Shown piece after piece: positions 25,052 to 35,107 of a stretch of DNA of 64,000 bases. Under the pieces are notes generated by a model. It made no database searches. It worked only from the letters and a program-made list of their open reading frames with translations, and was not told the DNA's origin. A program made the position numbers and the translations under genes. Source of the stretch: Sphingomonas cremea (GTDB taxonomy: Bacteria; Pseudomonadota; Alphaproteobacteria; Sphingomonadales; Sphingomonadaceae). The stretch is from contig NZ_JAKFGM010000003.1 of the NCBI RefSeq assembly GCF_021502585.1, positions 476,789-540,788 of the forward strand. The letters run 5' to 3'. Within the stretch, counting starts at the first letter, position 1. The number at the start of each line of letters is the position of its first letter.

Positions 25052-28000
25052 TCAGTTCCCGCCAAAGGGCATGATTATCCGGAAGGTTGCGTTGTGGGTT
25101 GCGCCGTCGCCGTTGAACAGGCCCTGGTAGCCTACCCGAACATTGACCCCGCCGGCCCTTCCGCCAAGACTGATACCGGCGAGCAGGGACCCGCGCTTTT
25201 CGCTTGCCGAAACCACTTCGAAGGACCCGTCCCGGTCATCCAGAAAGGCTGCGTCGAACGACGAGCGCCGGTCGCCGAAGAAGTGCAGATAGCCAAGCTC
25301 GGCCTGTGGAATCACCGCTCCCAGATCCGCCGCCCACTTGGATCCTATGGCAAGTGTGGTGCGGCTGGACTTCGAACCGTCGACCGACAGGTCGGCAGCG
25401 GCAAGACCCGACTCGGTAAAGTCTTTCAACCTGACGCCGCTGTAATCGACGTTGAGGTAAGGCGTCAGCAATGATGCCTTGCCAAGCTGGATGCGATAGC
25501 CCGCGTGCAGTCCCAGGGTTGTGAGGCGGACATCGGGGTCGCCTTCCAACTGGCCGGCAAGGTCCGCGCCATATTCGCCCCAATTGACACTCCGCCGTCC
25601 GTCACCATCGAACTGGCTGACGGTTGCGATTGCCTTTGCATAATAGGCGCCGGGGTCGAACGACGCATAGGCTCCGAACTGATAACCGTCTGCATTGGTC
25701 GACGCCCCGTCATGGTGGTCGACATGGTTAGTGACTTTGCCGATGCTTGCGCCTGCGACGGCATTGTCGCCGATGCGAACGTCCGCGCCAACGATGGCGG
25801 CCCAGCGATCGGCATCATAGCCCGGCGCCTCGACATCGCCGTCATTGCGGCGACCGCCAACGTCAAGCTGACCCCAGATATGGAACTTGTCGGTGCGGCA
25901 ATCGAGCGCAGAACTTGCCCGCTGCGGCATCGCGCATTCCGTGGCCTTGTCGATCAGCTGGCCATAATGAACGCCCAATGCATGGAATGACTGCTGATAG
26001 GCGGCGTAGCCTGCCCCTGACAGCTGGTCGAGCGCGCCGCGATATTCATCTTCGTCGAACGTGAATAATTGCGCCACCATATCGCCGAACGGACCGTCGA
26101 TGTCGGCATCATAAATTGCTTCAATGCCCGATCCGACGGCCTTTTGATTGCGGGTCAGGCCGTTGACGGCGTTGAAGGCAACGCGCGTAAGGCCGAGGTC
26201 CACGTTGCCCTGCGTATCATAGACGCAACTTAGCTGGAGCAGGACTGGGTTGCCTTCGATCCCGCAGCTGTCAAACTGACCATTGCGAACATCCGCGTCG
26301 ATCACATCCTCGAACAGATAATGGTCAGCGTAGAGTCCCGATGCCGATCTCACCAGCAGAGTTCCGTCGAGATTGGCAACAGTGGCCGTAATGCGCGGAT
26401 AGCTGGCCTCCGGATCCGTGCCGACCGGAAGCTCGAAGATCAGCGTGCCGTCGCTTGCAATGTTCAGCTGCTCGACGAAGGCCGCCGACGGACCATCGCT
26501 GCCCGCGCCATCGTGCCGCAGGAACAACGCCCCGCCGCTGCCGATATTCAGCGTTCCCTGACCACAAGCTCCGAGCTGGCATTCAGGGTTGATGATGCCG
26601 TCGAACCATGTTTCGCCGCCACCCACGTTGATGATGTCGCCCGCGGCGACGTCGATATTGCCGTAGATCGAACCGTCGCCGACAAGGTTCAGGACGGCCC
26701 GGCTGGGCGCCGCAGAAGTATCGATCGCGGTTCCGCGCAGCCAGGTCTCGCCACCGTCATTGCTTTGGCGAACGATGATCGATCCGCCGTCATTGGTAAT
26801 GACGATGTCTGATGCCGCGTCGAAGCCAATGCCGCCATTATCTGTGACGCGAATGCCGACCGCTTCCGCAAAACCGGCGCTTGCTTCGGCGGAGACGACG
26901 ATGCTGCCCGAATTGGAGATGCTGAAATCTGCCGAGCCCGCAACGATATCCAAGCCAGTGGCCAGAGCGGTAGCATCAAGCGGCCCGCCAGCGACTGCAG
27001 CGACGAGGAAATCGCCCGAATTGTCGATCTCACCTGTCAGGAAACCATCGGCTGAGACGGTCATTCCCTGGGCATGCGCCACCGCAAGGCCAGACGCCGC
27101 ATCGGCCGATGCCTCGGCAATGACAGAGAACTCGCCGCCATTATCGACCGCAATTTCGAAATCACCGCCTGAAACCTTGAACCCGAGGGCCGACGCGTGG
27201 GCGGTAGCCGCGGCGTCGGCCGTAGCCTCGGCGCGAGCACCGACGACGAATTCTCCGTCATTAGAAAGAAACGCTTGCGCGTCCGCCGCAAAGACCGATT
27301 GCTCGACGCCGTGCACGACCATGCTGGCGGTCGCAGTTCCGTCATCGGCCTCGGCACTTGCAATGCCAACGATGTCGATCGCCCCGCTGTTGGAGAAGGA
27401 CACGAGCGCGGAACCCACCGGATTGGTCGCCACGTCGGTCAGTTGGCCGCCTCCGCCGGTCGCAGTGATCTGGATCGTCGTTTCAACCGCGGCGGCGGCC
27501 TGGATAAAGGCCGTCAGATTGCCGGAGGCTGTTGCGGACTGCTCCGCCTTGGCCGTCGCACCGAGGCTAATATCGATCGAACCATCATTGGCGAATGAGG
27601 CGTTCGCCTCGGTTCCGCGGGCAAACTGATTGACGGCGAATCCAGTGGCTTCGGCACCTGCTGCACTGCCGCCTTCGGCAATTGCTGCCACGGCGACATC
27701 CACGGTGCCGCTGTTTTCCATGGCGAGGATCGCCGGTCCGGTCGGGAAGATATTCTGGGTGATCGACGTCAGGCCGCCGCTGGTGGTTCCAAACACATAT
27801 TGGCTGGAGCCTGCGCCGGCATATTGCGTCACCGCGCCATCGAGGGCTGCGACTGCCGCGGCGCTTCCGGCCGGCGACTCCGCGGATGCGAGCACAGCCA
27901 GGTCGATCGAGCCGCTGTTATCCAACGACACCTCAGCGCCGCCGTCGCCAATTGCAGCGGCGGATTGATGGATAGCCGTCGCGAGCACTGCAGTGGCCCA

Positions 28001-31000
28001 GACGTTCGCGCCAGCAGCGATTGATGCGACATCCATATCAATTGAGCCGCTATTGGTAAGCTCGAGCGTCGCGTCATTGCCGATCACTAGCGCCGACTGG
28101 CCAACTTCGTGGGACGCGATCGCCAGTGCCCCAGCGGCTGCATCGCCGCTCGCATCGGCAACGACGGCTAGCGAAATGGAGCCGTCATTGGTCAATTGGA
28201 GATTGGCCATGCCAACGCCGCCGTTGGCGTTCGCGAATTGCGCGACGGCGTTATAGAATACCGCGTCGGCATAAGCGCTGTTCGTCGCATTTGCATCGGC
28301 ATGGGCAATAAATTCGAGCGATCCGCTATTGTCGAAGCTGGCCGACGCATCGCCCGATGTTGCGAAGGCGAACTGGTTGACACCCGGTCCGCCCACCGCG
28401 CTGGCGCTTGCGATGACTTCCCCATTCGCCAGCGCGTCGGCAACGACACTGATGCTGCCGCTATTTTCCGCGATCGCGCTGGCATCGCCGTTCATCGCTG
28501 CCGCCGACTGGAATATTGCGCCGGTGAAGAACGTACCGCCGACAATCGCGAACGCCTGGGCATTGAGCGCGCTTGCGGTCGCGTTGGCGATCATCTCCAG
28601 TTCGCCGCTGTTGCTGATTTCGGCGACGGCGTCGCCGATGCCGGCATGAGCAGTTGCCTGGAGGCCATCGATCGCAATGGCGACCGCAAGGGCATTTGTT
28701 CCCGCGTTCGCGTGCGCGTTGGCGCCGAGCATCACTGAGCCACTGTTGGCGATCGAGGCGGTGGCGTCGCCGACACCTGCTCCGATTGCGGATGCGTCCA
28801 TCCCCGCAACGGCAATGCCCGTCGCATGGGCGGTATAGCCACCGGTTGCCTCTGCGGCGCCGACGAGCGTCAACTCTCCGTCATTAGTCAAACTGACCGC
28901 AGCCGAGCCATCGAATGCGACATGGGCGCTGCCAACGAGCCCGGAAACGGCGGTCGCCAACGCCTGGGCCAATCCGCTTCCGGTGGCGTGCGCCACGGCC
29001 GTGATATCGATCGTCCCGTCATTCGCCAGATCGACGTCCGCAACTCCAGAAATTCCAGTAGCCGAAACGGCGGCATTGATGCCGAGGACATAGGCCTGGG
29101 CGCTTGCGACATCGGTAACATCGCCGCCGGCCGCGAGTGCCTCGGCATCCGCTACCAGATTGATCGATCCGCTATTGGTGATCGAGGCTGAGCCGCCCTC
29201 CCCGGCAATGACCAGTTGGCCGATCGCACTCCGAACCCCGGCAAGTGCCAAGGCGGTCGATCCGGCTGCGGCATCGGCAATCGCGGCGACCAGGATAGTC
29301 CCGCTATTATCGATACTGGCCGAAGCCGTTCCTGACGCCGACCCAAGTGCAATCTGTTGAATGGCCCCCGATGCCGTTCCTGATGCCAGGGCGAAGTCAC
29401 CCGCGGACGCATCGACTTCAGCCAGCAGCTGAAAGCTTCCGCTATTTTCGAAGTGAACGAGTGCCTGTGCGCCCTGTGCCAGTTGGCCCAGTCCATGCGC
29501 AGCGGCAAAAGCTATGGCCATGTCGAATGCGCCGGTATCCTCGGCAACTGCACTGCCAATAGCTCGAATGTCCATTGTACCGGCGTTGGCGACATGAGCG
29601 CTCGCTACTTCGTCGGCCTGCACATTCTGGGCTGCTCCGAATGCGGTCGCATTGACGAATGCTCCTGACTCTCCGAACGCCACCGCCGAGGCCAAGACGG
29701 CAAGTGTCCCGCCGTTGTCGAACTGGACATCGGCCAGGGCGGTGCCCTGCGCTCCCTGTTGCACCCCGATCGCCGCTGCACCACCGAACGCCGCGTGACC
29801 ACTGCTTGAAAGAGAACCGATGGAAATGATTGAGCCGCTGTTGTCGATGCTAGCCGACGCTTCGGTTCCAGCCGCGGATTGGCCAATGGCCGACGCGGTC
29901 GCGCCCCCGAACGCGATCGCGTCACCATGGGTATCGACGTTCGCGACAACGGTTAGCGATCCGATGTTGTCGAACGAGGCGACGGCCGAGCCAATCGCAG
30001 TCGCACCGCCGGTATAAGTCGACGGCGTGGTCGTGCCATTGGCGAAGACGATCGTCGCATGGCTGGCGTAAGCGGTTGCAAATTGATCGATGCCAGTGGC
30101 GATGGCGACGGCATTGGACACGTTGCCGGAATCGACTGTTACGTCCGCGGAAACGGTGAAATTGCCGCTGTTTTCGATGCTCGCAGAAGCGCCGTCGCCA
30201 TTGGCATATTGGTCGAACCCGTCGACGAAGGCCACGCCAAGGCCTTCCGCCATCGAGCTCGTTCCAAGTGCAACTACGTCGACTTGGCCGGCGACAGCGA
30301 CGTCACCAGAGTTGACGAACGAGGCGACGGCGGGCCCTACCGGCGTCGAGCTGATCTGGTAAGTCAGTACGCCACCCTGGTCGATGGTCTCGACCGTCGA
30401 AAAGTCGAAGGCGGTCGCGGCCTGGGAAATGCCCGATACGAACACGACGCCGCGTGGCGTGCCGCTGCTCTCTACATCCACGCTCGCGGAGATTGCGATC
30501 GAACCGCTGTTGTCGATGATCGCACTGGCGTCCGATCCCGATACGAACTGCCCCACGCCAAGCACCGCGCCGGTTGCTGCGGCGTCGCTGCCGCCCAAAG
30601 CAGCGGCGTTCACATCGACGGCGATACTTCCAGTATTCGACAAGGTGGCGGATGACGGGCCCGAAGGCGTGTTGCTGGTAACGCCAATCAGAAGTCCGCC
30701 GGACGTAAGAGTGCTGGCGAATTGCTGGGTCCGCGCATCCGCGAACTGCACAATTCCTGCGGCCGATGCCGAAGCGACGGCGATGCCGTTCCCGGCCACG
30801 GCTGACGCGCTCGCCTCAACTTGCATTGAACCGCTGTTGGATAGGTCGGCGGCGGCCGATTCCTGGCCATTGGCTTCCTGGTAAACGCCCACCCCGATGA
30901 AGGCTGAAGCTGCTGCATCGCCCAAGTCTGCCCCGGCGACTGCTTCGGCTGCGATCGCTAGCTCCCCATCGTTCTCGAACAAGTTGGCGGCGACGCCATC

Positions 31001-31636
31001 TATTCCGATCGATGTAGCAATTTGTGAAATGCCGGCGCCAATCCCCGCAAAAGCGACCGCGGAACCGGTTGTCGCGATCGCATTCGCACTGGCGAGAACA
31101 TCGACTATCCCTCCAATCGCAATTTCGTTTTGCGCTGCGTCCTCGGCCGCGGCGACCTGCCACAGCCCGATTTGTATCACTCCGGCGGCAGTAGCGGCGG
31201 CGCCTTCGGCATGCGCCTGCGCGCCGATCGAAAGGCTGCCATCGACAATGATATTATTGGCTGCCGACTGGCTGCCATGGGCATATTGGAAAACAGCACC
31301 CGGGAACGCGCAGGTGGCGCTTTCCGCACAGCTGACAATGGCTTCGGCAAGGGCATTGCCGCCGGCATTGATGTCCGTCTCGTTAGCTCCGGAATTAGGA
31401 GGCGGCTCGCCCTCCCCGACTTCGAAAAGATTGATGGCGATCACATCCTCGGCATGTTGCCACACCCCGGGAATATTTGCCGCCTCGGCGCTCGCCGGAT
31501 CGAGGACTCCCAGAACCAGCAGCGACGCGCCGGCAGCAAGGAGCCGAGCATTCGACCGTGCCTGAGATCTGTTGCACTCGCCGGTAGTAAGGTTGGCAGC
31601 TGCGGAACCGGAACAGGCAGGCATATGGTGGCGCAT
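25052..31636 (-). CDS. Giant autotransporter with ~29 degenerate Asn-Ser-Gly repeats
   Basis: 2194 residues. An extended N-terminal signal region ends near LLVLGVLDPASAEAA. Residues ~130-1650 contain about 29 copies of a degenerate unit whose core is [IFLV]xNSGSIxVxAxA followed by an Ala/Gly-rich stretch with a Q(F/S)A motif, typical of a parallel beta-helix passenger. The last ~300 residues form an autotransporter beta-barrel (FHIWGQLDVGGRR, GYQFGAYASFDPGAYYAKA). Sites are predicted at the outer membrane and cell surface, probably adhesion. ATG at 31636 follows GGGGAAATTG; the TTG just before it is less likely. The protein ends MPFGGN, without the usual terminal Phe/Tyr/Trp. It shares its 5' leader and first residues (MRH) with the upstream autotransporter. 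Confidence 0.9.
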   Translation of the reverse strand: MRHHMPACSGSAAANLTTGECNRSQARSNARLLAAGASLLVLGVLDPASAEAANIPGVWQHAEDVIAINLFEVGEGEPPPNSGANETDINAGGNALAEAIVSCAESATCAFPGAVFQYAHGSQSAANNIIVDGSLSIGAQAHAEGAAATAAGVIQIGLWQVAAAEDAAQNEIAIGGIVDVLASANAIATTGSAVAFAGIGAGISQIATSIGIDGVAANLFENDGELAIAAEAVAGADLGDAAASAFIGVGVYQEANGQESAAADLSNSGSMQVEASASAVAGNGIAVASASAAGIVQFADARTQQFASTLTSGGLLIGVTSNTPSGPSSATLSNTGSIAVDVNAAALGGSDAAATGAVLGVGQFVSGSDASAIIDNSGSIAISASVDVESSGTPRGVVFVSGISQAATAFDFSTVETIDQGGVLTYQISSTPVGPAVASFVNSGDVAVAGQVDVVALGTSSMAEGLGVAFVDGFDQYANGDGASASIENSGNFTVSADVTVDSGNVSNAVAIATGIDQFATAYASHATIVFANGTTTPSTYTGGATAIGSAVASFDNIGSLTVVANVDTHGDAIAFGGATASAIGQSAAGTEASASIDNSGSIISIGSLSSSGHAAFGGAAAIGVQQGAQGTALADVQFDNGGTLAVLASAVAFGESGAFVNATAFGAAQNVQADEVASAHVANAGTMDIRAIGSAVAEDTGAFDMAIAFAAAHGLGQLAQGAQALVHFENSGSFQLLAEVDASAGDFALASGTASGAIQQIALGSASGTASASIDNSGTILVAAIADAAAGSTALALAGVRSAIGQLVIAGEGGSASITNSGSINLVADAEALAAGGDVTDVASAQAYVLGINAAVSATGISGVADVDLANDGTIDITAVAHATGSGLAQALATAVSGLVGSAHVAFDGSAAVSLTNDGELTLVGAAEATGGYTAHATGIAVAGMDASAIGAGVGDATASIANSGSVMLGANAHANAGTNALAVAIAIDGLQATAHAGIGDAVAEISNSGELEMIANATASALNAQAFAIVGGTFFTGAIFQSAAAMNGDASAIAENSGSISVVADALANGEVIASASAVGGPGVNQFAFATSGDASASFDNSGSLEFIAHADANATNSAYADAVFYNAVAQFANANGGVGMANLQLTNDGSISLAVVADASGDAAAGALAIASHEVGQSALVIGNDATLELTNSGSIDMDVASIAAGANVWATAVLATAIHQSAAAIGDGGAEVSLDNSGSIDLAVLASAESPAGSAAAVAALDGAVTQYAGAGSSQYVFGTTSGGLTSITQNIFPTGPAILAMENSGTVDVAVAAIAEGGSAAGAEATGFAVNQFARGTEANASFANDGSIDISLGATAKAEQSATASGNLTAFIQAAAAVETTIQITATGGGGQLTDVATNPVGSALVSFSNSGAIDIVGIASAEADDGTATASMVVHGVEQSVFAADAQAFLSNDGEFVVGARAEATADAAATAHASALGFKVSGGDFEIAVDNGGEFSVIAEASADAASGLAVAHAQGMTVSADGFLTGEIDNSGDFLVAAVAGGPLDATALATGLDIVAGSADFSISNSGSIVVSAEASAGFAEAVGIRVTDNGGIGFDAASDIVITNDGGSIIVRQSNDGGETWLRGTAIDTSAAPSRAVLNLVGDGSIYGNIDVAAGDIINVGGGETWFDGIINPECQLGACGQGTLNIGSGGALFLRHDGAGSDGPSAAFVEQLNIASDGTLIFELPVGTDPEASYPRITATVANLDGTLLVRSASGLYADHYLFEDVIDADVRNGQFDSCGIEGNPVLLQLSCVYDTQGNVDLGLTRVAFNAVNGLTRNQKAVGSGIEAIYDADIDGPFGDMVAQLFTFDEDEYRGALDQLSGAGYAAYQQSFHALGVHYGQLIDKATECAMPQRASSALDCRTDKFHIWGQLDVGGRRNDGDVEAPGYDADRWAAIVGADVRIGDNAVAGASIGKVTNHVDHHDGASTNADGYQFGAYASFDPGAYYAKAIATVSQFDGDGRRSVNWGEYGADLAGQLEGDPDVRLTTLGLHAGYRIQLGKASLLTPYLNVDYSGVRLKDFTESGLAAADLSVDGSKSSRTTLAIGSKWAADLGAVIPQAELGYLHFFGDRRSSFDAAFLDDRDGSFEVVSASEKRGSLLAGISLGGRAGGVNVRVGYQGLFNGDGATHNATFRIIMPFGGN

Positions 31637-31732
31637 CAATTTCCCCGTTGATCGAATTTGTGAGTTCCCTTCCGCCGGACGGCGGATGGTGCATTCAGTC
31701 GATCAGACGGAGACGGTTGGAAATCGCCTTGA
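31637..31732 (-). promoter_or_regulatory. Conserved autotransporter leader (copy 1)
   Basis: Read on the minus strand, this region contains in order TCAAGGC (31732-31726), CGTCTCCGTCTGA (31715-31703), CTGAAxGC, a hairpin TCCGCC-GGAC-type loop-GGCGGA (31686-31671), and GGGGAAATT directly before ATGCGCCAC. The same blocks at the same distances from the ATG (hairpin ~35, CGTCTCCGTCTG ~68, TCAAGGC ~90 bases) precede the second autotransporter at 35107. Shared promoter plus structured 5' untranslated region is the simplest explanation; the regulator is unknown. Confidence 0.6.
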
Positions 31733-31850
31733 TTTGGATGAAATGGTGAGCGCAGCCGGCGCATTCATGCCCGCTCAGATGGGCAGGGTCCATGGCGGAT
31801 GATGGCGTCAATGCCGGGCGCCGCCAGGAAATTATGGTTTTTGAATATTT

Positions 31851-31898
31851 GGCCGCCGCCCCGCCGGGAATTTGGGGCAATTAAACGGGGCGGCGGCC
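31851..31898. repeat. Strong inverted repeat (13-bp GC arms) between the autotransporter genes
   Basis: GGCCGCCGCCCCG at 31851-31863 is perfectly complementary to CGGGGCGGCGGCC at 31886-31898, with a 22-base loop. It begins nine bases past the stop of the 1066-residue autotransporter. It may stop or stabilise that transcript, but no T-run follows on the minus strand, so it is not a canonical intrinsic terminator. The rest of 31637-31906 is the leader of the next gene plus non-coding sequence. Confidence 0.5.
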
Positions 31899-31906
31899 TT
31901 CGGGCA

Positions 31907-34900
31907 CTACAAGCCTAGGACGAGGCTTGCCCGAGCTGATAATCCGACCTTGTCTTCGCGCTCTTCGGCTCCGATTTCGCCTGCCAGGCGGAACCCGGCA
32001 TTGCCGCCGATACCGCGAAGGCGACCGACCCAGCCGCTCTTCCGCTGCTCGGGCTCGAGCACGAAGGTTTCGCCATCTTCGAAGTGCGCGCTCGTATTGC
32101 CCAGGTCGCCTCCGACAATCTGGCGTCGGCCGGCTTCCAGTTCGAACCGGAAATAGCCTTCGTCTGGCCGCATCGCGCCAAGCTCGAAGCCTGTGATGAA
32201 CAATGCGTTGACGGCGAATTCATCGCTTTTCCGCTTATCGACGGTCAGGTCGAGAGCATCCCCGCCGCCCTTCTCCTGGTAGCTGTCCTCGCTCAACCGG
32301 TAATATTCAACTCCGGCGGACGGACGAATGAAGAAGGAACCGGCCCACAGCTCCTGGGAGGCATTTGCAGAGGCCGAGAAGAGGTTGCCGTTCCAATTGC
32401 CCTTGATCGTTCGGTCAATCGGAGCATCGCCGGTATCCGAACGAAAATAGCGCGTTCCCTTGATATCAAGGAAAGCATAGCTGGCGCGTGTGGCGACCTG
32501 GAAGCCACCCCTTTGCAGGCGCCAATGCGCGGCGATCGAATATTGGTTGGCTGCAACATTATTGTCGGTCGCCCGATCGTTATCCTCACCCCAGAGATAA
32601 CTCAAAGAAGCGCCGAACCGGCCGAGCTTGGTGCTCATTTCCGCGCCACCGGTAAAGCCCCAGCCGCCAATCTTATATCCCGCGGTGTCACCGATGCTCT
32701 TCGACGATCCCCACGCCACCTGGGTCGCCCAGTAAGTCATCCCGCCTTCGTCCTCGTAGGGCGCCTTGGGATCGGTCAGGAAACGCGCAGTCGTACGATC
32801 GCCCATCGTCACCGCTTCAAATGCACCGCCTGCGTGCTCTGGAAGCATTTGGCGGATGGAGCCGATAAATTGGTCCTGATTGCGAATGCCAAGAAAACTG
32901 TCGCCGATATCGTCATCGTTACCCAATGCGGCGTAGATCGCGGCATAGGCGGCGGTTTCCGATTTGTTGAGACCGAGCTCCGTCGCCGATTTGCGGGTGA
33001 TATCGACCGCAACCTGATTGCCGGTTACGGTCAACGATCCCTTGTAGAGGAAAGGCAGCAGATCCGTCGTGGCTGCCAGGTTGCTGCCGCCGGTCAAGGT
33101 GCCGGCGTTGATGACGATGAAGTGGCCTTCCGCCTGATCGACGTTGGCAACGCTGAGCTTAAGCTTGGAGCCTTCGGCAAAGCTTGCAGTACCGCTGACG
33201 TTGAGCACGCTCGAAGCGCCTGGGGTCTTGTCGAGCAAGACCGAAAGCGTTCCTCCATCGGTTACCGACAACGATGCGATAGAGGCTGTTTTGACGACTC
33301 CGAACGTTCCCTTTTGAACCGAAACCGCAAGGCCGGTGGCATTGCTGAGCTGGCCGGTGAATGAGGACGTGCCGCCGATTGTTAGCGTATCTGCACCGCC
33401 GCCGAAATCGACCGCACCATTGAAGATGCTGGTGCCGGAAGTGGTCAATATGTCCGCGCCCGCGCCAAAGGTCAGGTTGCCGCTGGCGGTCGCATCGCCC
33501 GACAGCAGGAACTTGTTGTCACCATCGCCGAAGCTGACGTTGCCGGCTAACTTACCGTCGGCGATGTCGAACGTATCGCTGCCGGTGCCGAACTTGACGT
33601 CGCCAGTGATCGACGGTGCGGTGAAATTGGCCGCCACTACTGTCTGCTTAATGGTCGCACCGGTGGTATTGGCGCTGAGGTCGATGGCAACATTGCGGGT
33701 CGACGTCGAAGCCGCGCCGGTGGCTGTAATTGCGCCGCTATTTTCGATCTGCGACAGGGTCCCGGACTTGTCGACAATTGCAATGGCCGTGCCATCAGTT
33801 CCGCCAACAGATGCTTTGATCTCTCCGCTGTTCTTGAGAACTGGAAGGCTGGCCCCGGCACCAATTTCGACCGCCGTTGCGATGGATCCCGCGGTGGAGC
33901 CGCTGCTGGCCGTGATTTTTCCGGAATTGCGCAACTCGGGCGTGGAAGTGCCCGCGCCAAGGCTAATGGCGGTTGCGACCTTGTCGAGCGATCTCGCCTG
34001 GATCAATCCGCTAACGCCGATCCCATTGGCGATATTCACCGTCCCGCCCATTCCGCCGATCTGCAGGGCGTTGCCATTGACCCCAGAATAGACCCCGTCG
34101 CCTAATATGCTGCCGTCGACGATCAGGCCGAAGCCGGTGCCGGTGCCTTCCGTGGCGCCAATATTGATCGCACCGGCGGAACCGATCCGCAGCGCCGCAG
34201 CGGACCCATAGGAAGCAATTGCCGCCGAGCCTTCCTTGGAATCTTCGATTCCGTCGTCATCCTCGTCATTGTCGGTGGTGCTATTGTCCTTGGGCGGAAC
34301 GGCAACGATGATTCCCTTGCTTACGTCGCCCTCGATCGAAACGGCCGGACCGCCTTGCAGCTTGTCGTCGGCGTCGAGCTTCGAGGGGTCTGCCGGCGGC
34401 GTCGGATAGCGATATCCGGTGGCGACGATCTTGCCCTGGAGTACCATTGCGCCGGTAACGTCCCCAGTGGAGCGCACCGCAATTGCGCCCTCGCCCTGCG
34501 CGGCTATCTCACCGGCCAGGCGGACGTTTCCGGTCACATCGGCCAGCTGCACTCCGACCGTGTTGCTGCCCAGGACAGTGGTCTTTCCATCATGCGTGAA
34601 ATTCCCAGTCAGTGGACCGCCCAGGAAAATGCCGTAGCTGTTGTTGCCCTCGACGGTGATGACGCCAGTGCTGCTGATCAGGATGTTACCGTTGAACGCG
34701 CCGTTCGTCCGAATGCCATAACGGTCGCTTCCAAGTGCGAAGGGCCCGTCGATGTCGCCATCATTGTCGGCATCGGTAGGCGTATATGCCTCGTCGACGA
34801 TGATCTTTCCGCCAACGGTGATGCCGCTAGTGACGCCTGCGGCAACATCGACACCGACCGCGCCCGAAACGCTGCCGATCTGGATCGTGCCCTGGTTGTT

Positions 34901-35107
34901 GAGCTTTTGGTTGCCGTCAATGATGACGCCACCGGCAGCGGTTCCGTTCACCGTGCCGGTCGAATTGATCAAGATATCATCCGGCGTGCCTGCCTTGACG
35001 GTCGACGTACGGACAGGGCCGGTGACCGCCGTGGAGATCGTCGTTTCCGCGGCAAGCGGCGATGCCAGGGTGGCTATGCAGGTCGAAGCGAACAGTACGT
35101 GGCGCAT
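31907..35107 (-). CDS. Autotransporter with beta-helix passenger and acidic Asp-rich loops
   Basis: 1066 residues. ATG at 35107 (MRHVLFASTCIATLASPLAA) gives a standard signal peptide and is preceded by GGGGAAATTA; an ATG four codons earlier overlaps that site and is less likely. The passenger (~25-720) is Gly/Ser/Thr/Ala-rich with repeated NSGxI/L and FGxGxDxxxxxG turns. Two acidic insertions, DADNDGDIDGP and DNDEDDDGIEDS, resemble calcium-binding DxDxDG loops. The C-terminal ~280 residues are an autotransporter barrel (YWATQVAWGSSKSIGD, FFIRPSAGVEYYRLSED, ending ARASLVLGL without a terminal aromatic). It is predicted to be surface-exposed. It lies 101 bases downstream of the STN-TonB receptor on the same strand and shares its leader with the next autotransporter. 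Confidence 0.9.
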   Translation of the reverse strand: MRHVLFASTCIATLASPLAAETTISTAVTGPVRTSTVKAGTPDDILINSTGTVNGTAAGGVIIDGNQKLNNQGTIQIGSVSGAVGVDVAAGVTSGITVGGKIIVDEAYTPTDADNDGDIDGPFALGSDRYGIRTNGAFNGNILISSTGVITVEGNNSYGIFLGGPLTGNFTHDGKTTVLGSNTVGVQLADVTGNVRLAGEIAAQGEGAIAVRSTGDVTGAMVLQGKIVATGYRYPTPPADPSKLDADDKLQGGPAVSIEGDVSKGIIVAVPPKDNSTTDNDEDDDGIEDSKEGSAAIASYGSAAALRIGSAGAINIGATEGTGTGFGLIVDGSILGDGVYSGVNGNALQIGGMGGTVNIANGIGVSGLIQARSLDKVATAISLGAGTSTPELRNSGKITASSGSTAGSIATAVEIGAGASLPVLKNSGEIKASVGGTDGTAIAIVDKSGTLSQIENSGAITATGAASTSTRNVAIDLSANTTGATIKQTVVAANFTAPSITGDVKFGTGSDTFDIADGKLAGNVSFGDGDNKFLLSGDATASGNLTFGAGADILTTSGTSIFNGAVDFGGGADTLTIGGTSSFTGQLSNATGLAVSVQKGTFGVVKTASIASLSVTDGGTLSVLLDKTPGASSVLNVSGTASFAEGSKLKLSVANVDQAEGHFIVINAGTLTGGSNLAATTDLLPFLYKGSLTVTGNQVAVDITRKSATELGLNKSETAAYAAIYAALGNDDDIGDSFLGIRNQDQFIGSIRQMLPEHAGGAFEAVTMGDRTTARFLTDPKAPYEDEGGMTYWATQVAWGSSKSIGDTAGYKIGGWGFTGGAEMSTKLGRFGASLSYLWGEDNDRATDNNVAANQYSIAAHWRLQRGGFQVATRASYAFLDIKGTRYFRSDTGDAPIDRTIKGNWNGNLFSASANASQELWAGSFFIRPSAGVEYYRLSEDSYQEKGGGDALDLTVDKRKSDEFAVNALFITGFELGAMRPDEGYFRFELEAGRRQIVGGDLGNTSAHFEDGETFVLEPEQRKSGWVGRLRGIGGNAGFRLAGEIGAEEREDKVGLSARASLVLGL

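Noticed and set aside
25700..31300. Possible tandem DNA repeats or CRISPR-like array
   Set aside because: Periodicity is at the protein level; copies are diverged in DNA and unit lengths vary, with no constant repeat/spacer structure.
26760..31565. Long open frames on the plus strand opposite the giant autotransporter (for example 26760-27629 and 30897-31565)
   Set aside because: They mirror the repeated Ala/Gly/Ser codons of the real gene on the minus strand, have repetitive low-complexity products and no ribosome sites.
32084..33364. 426-codon plus-strand frame opposite the second autotransporter
   Set aside because: The opposite frame encodes a recognisable autotransporter barrel and passenger with signal peptide; this one has no family features.
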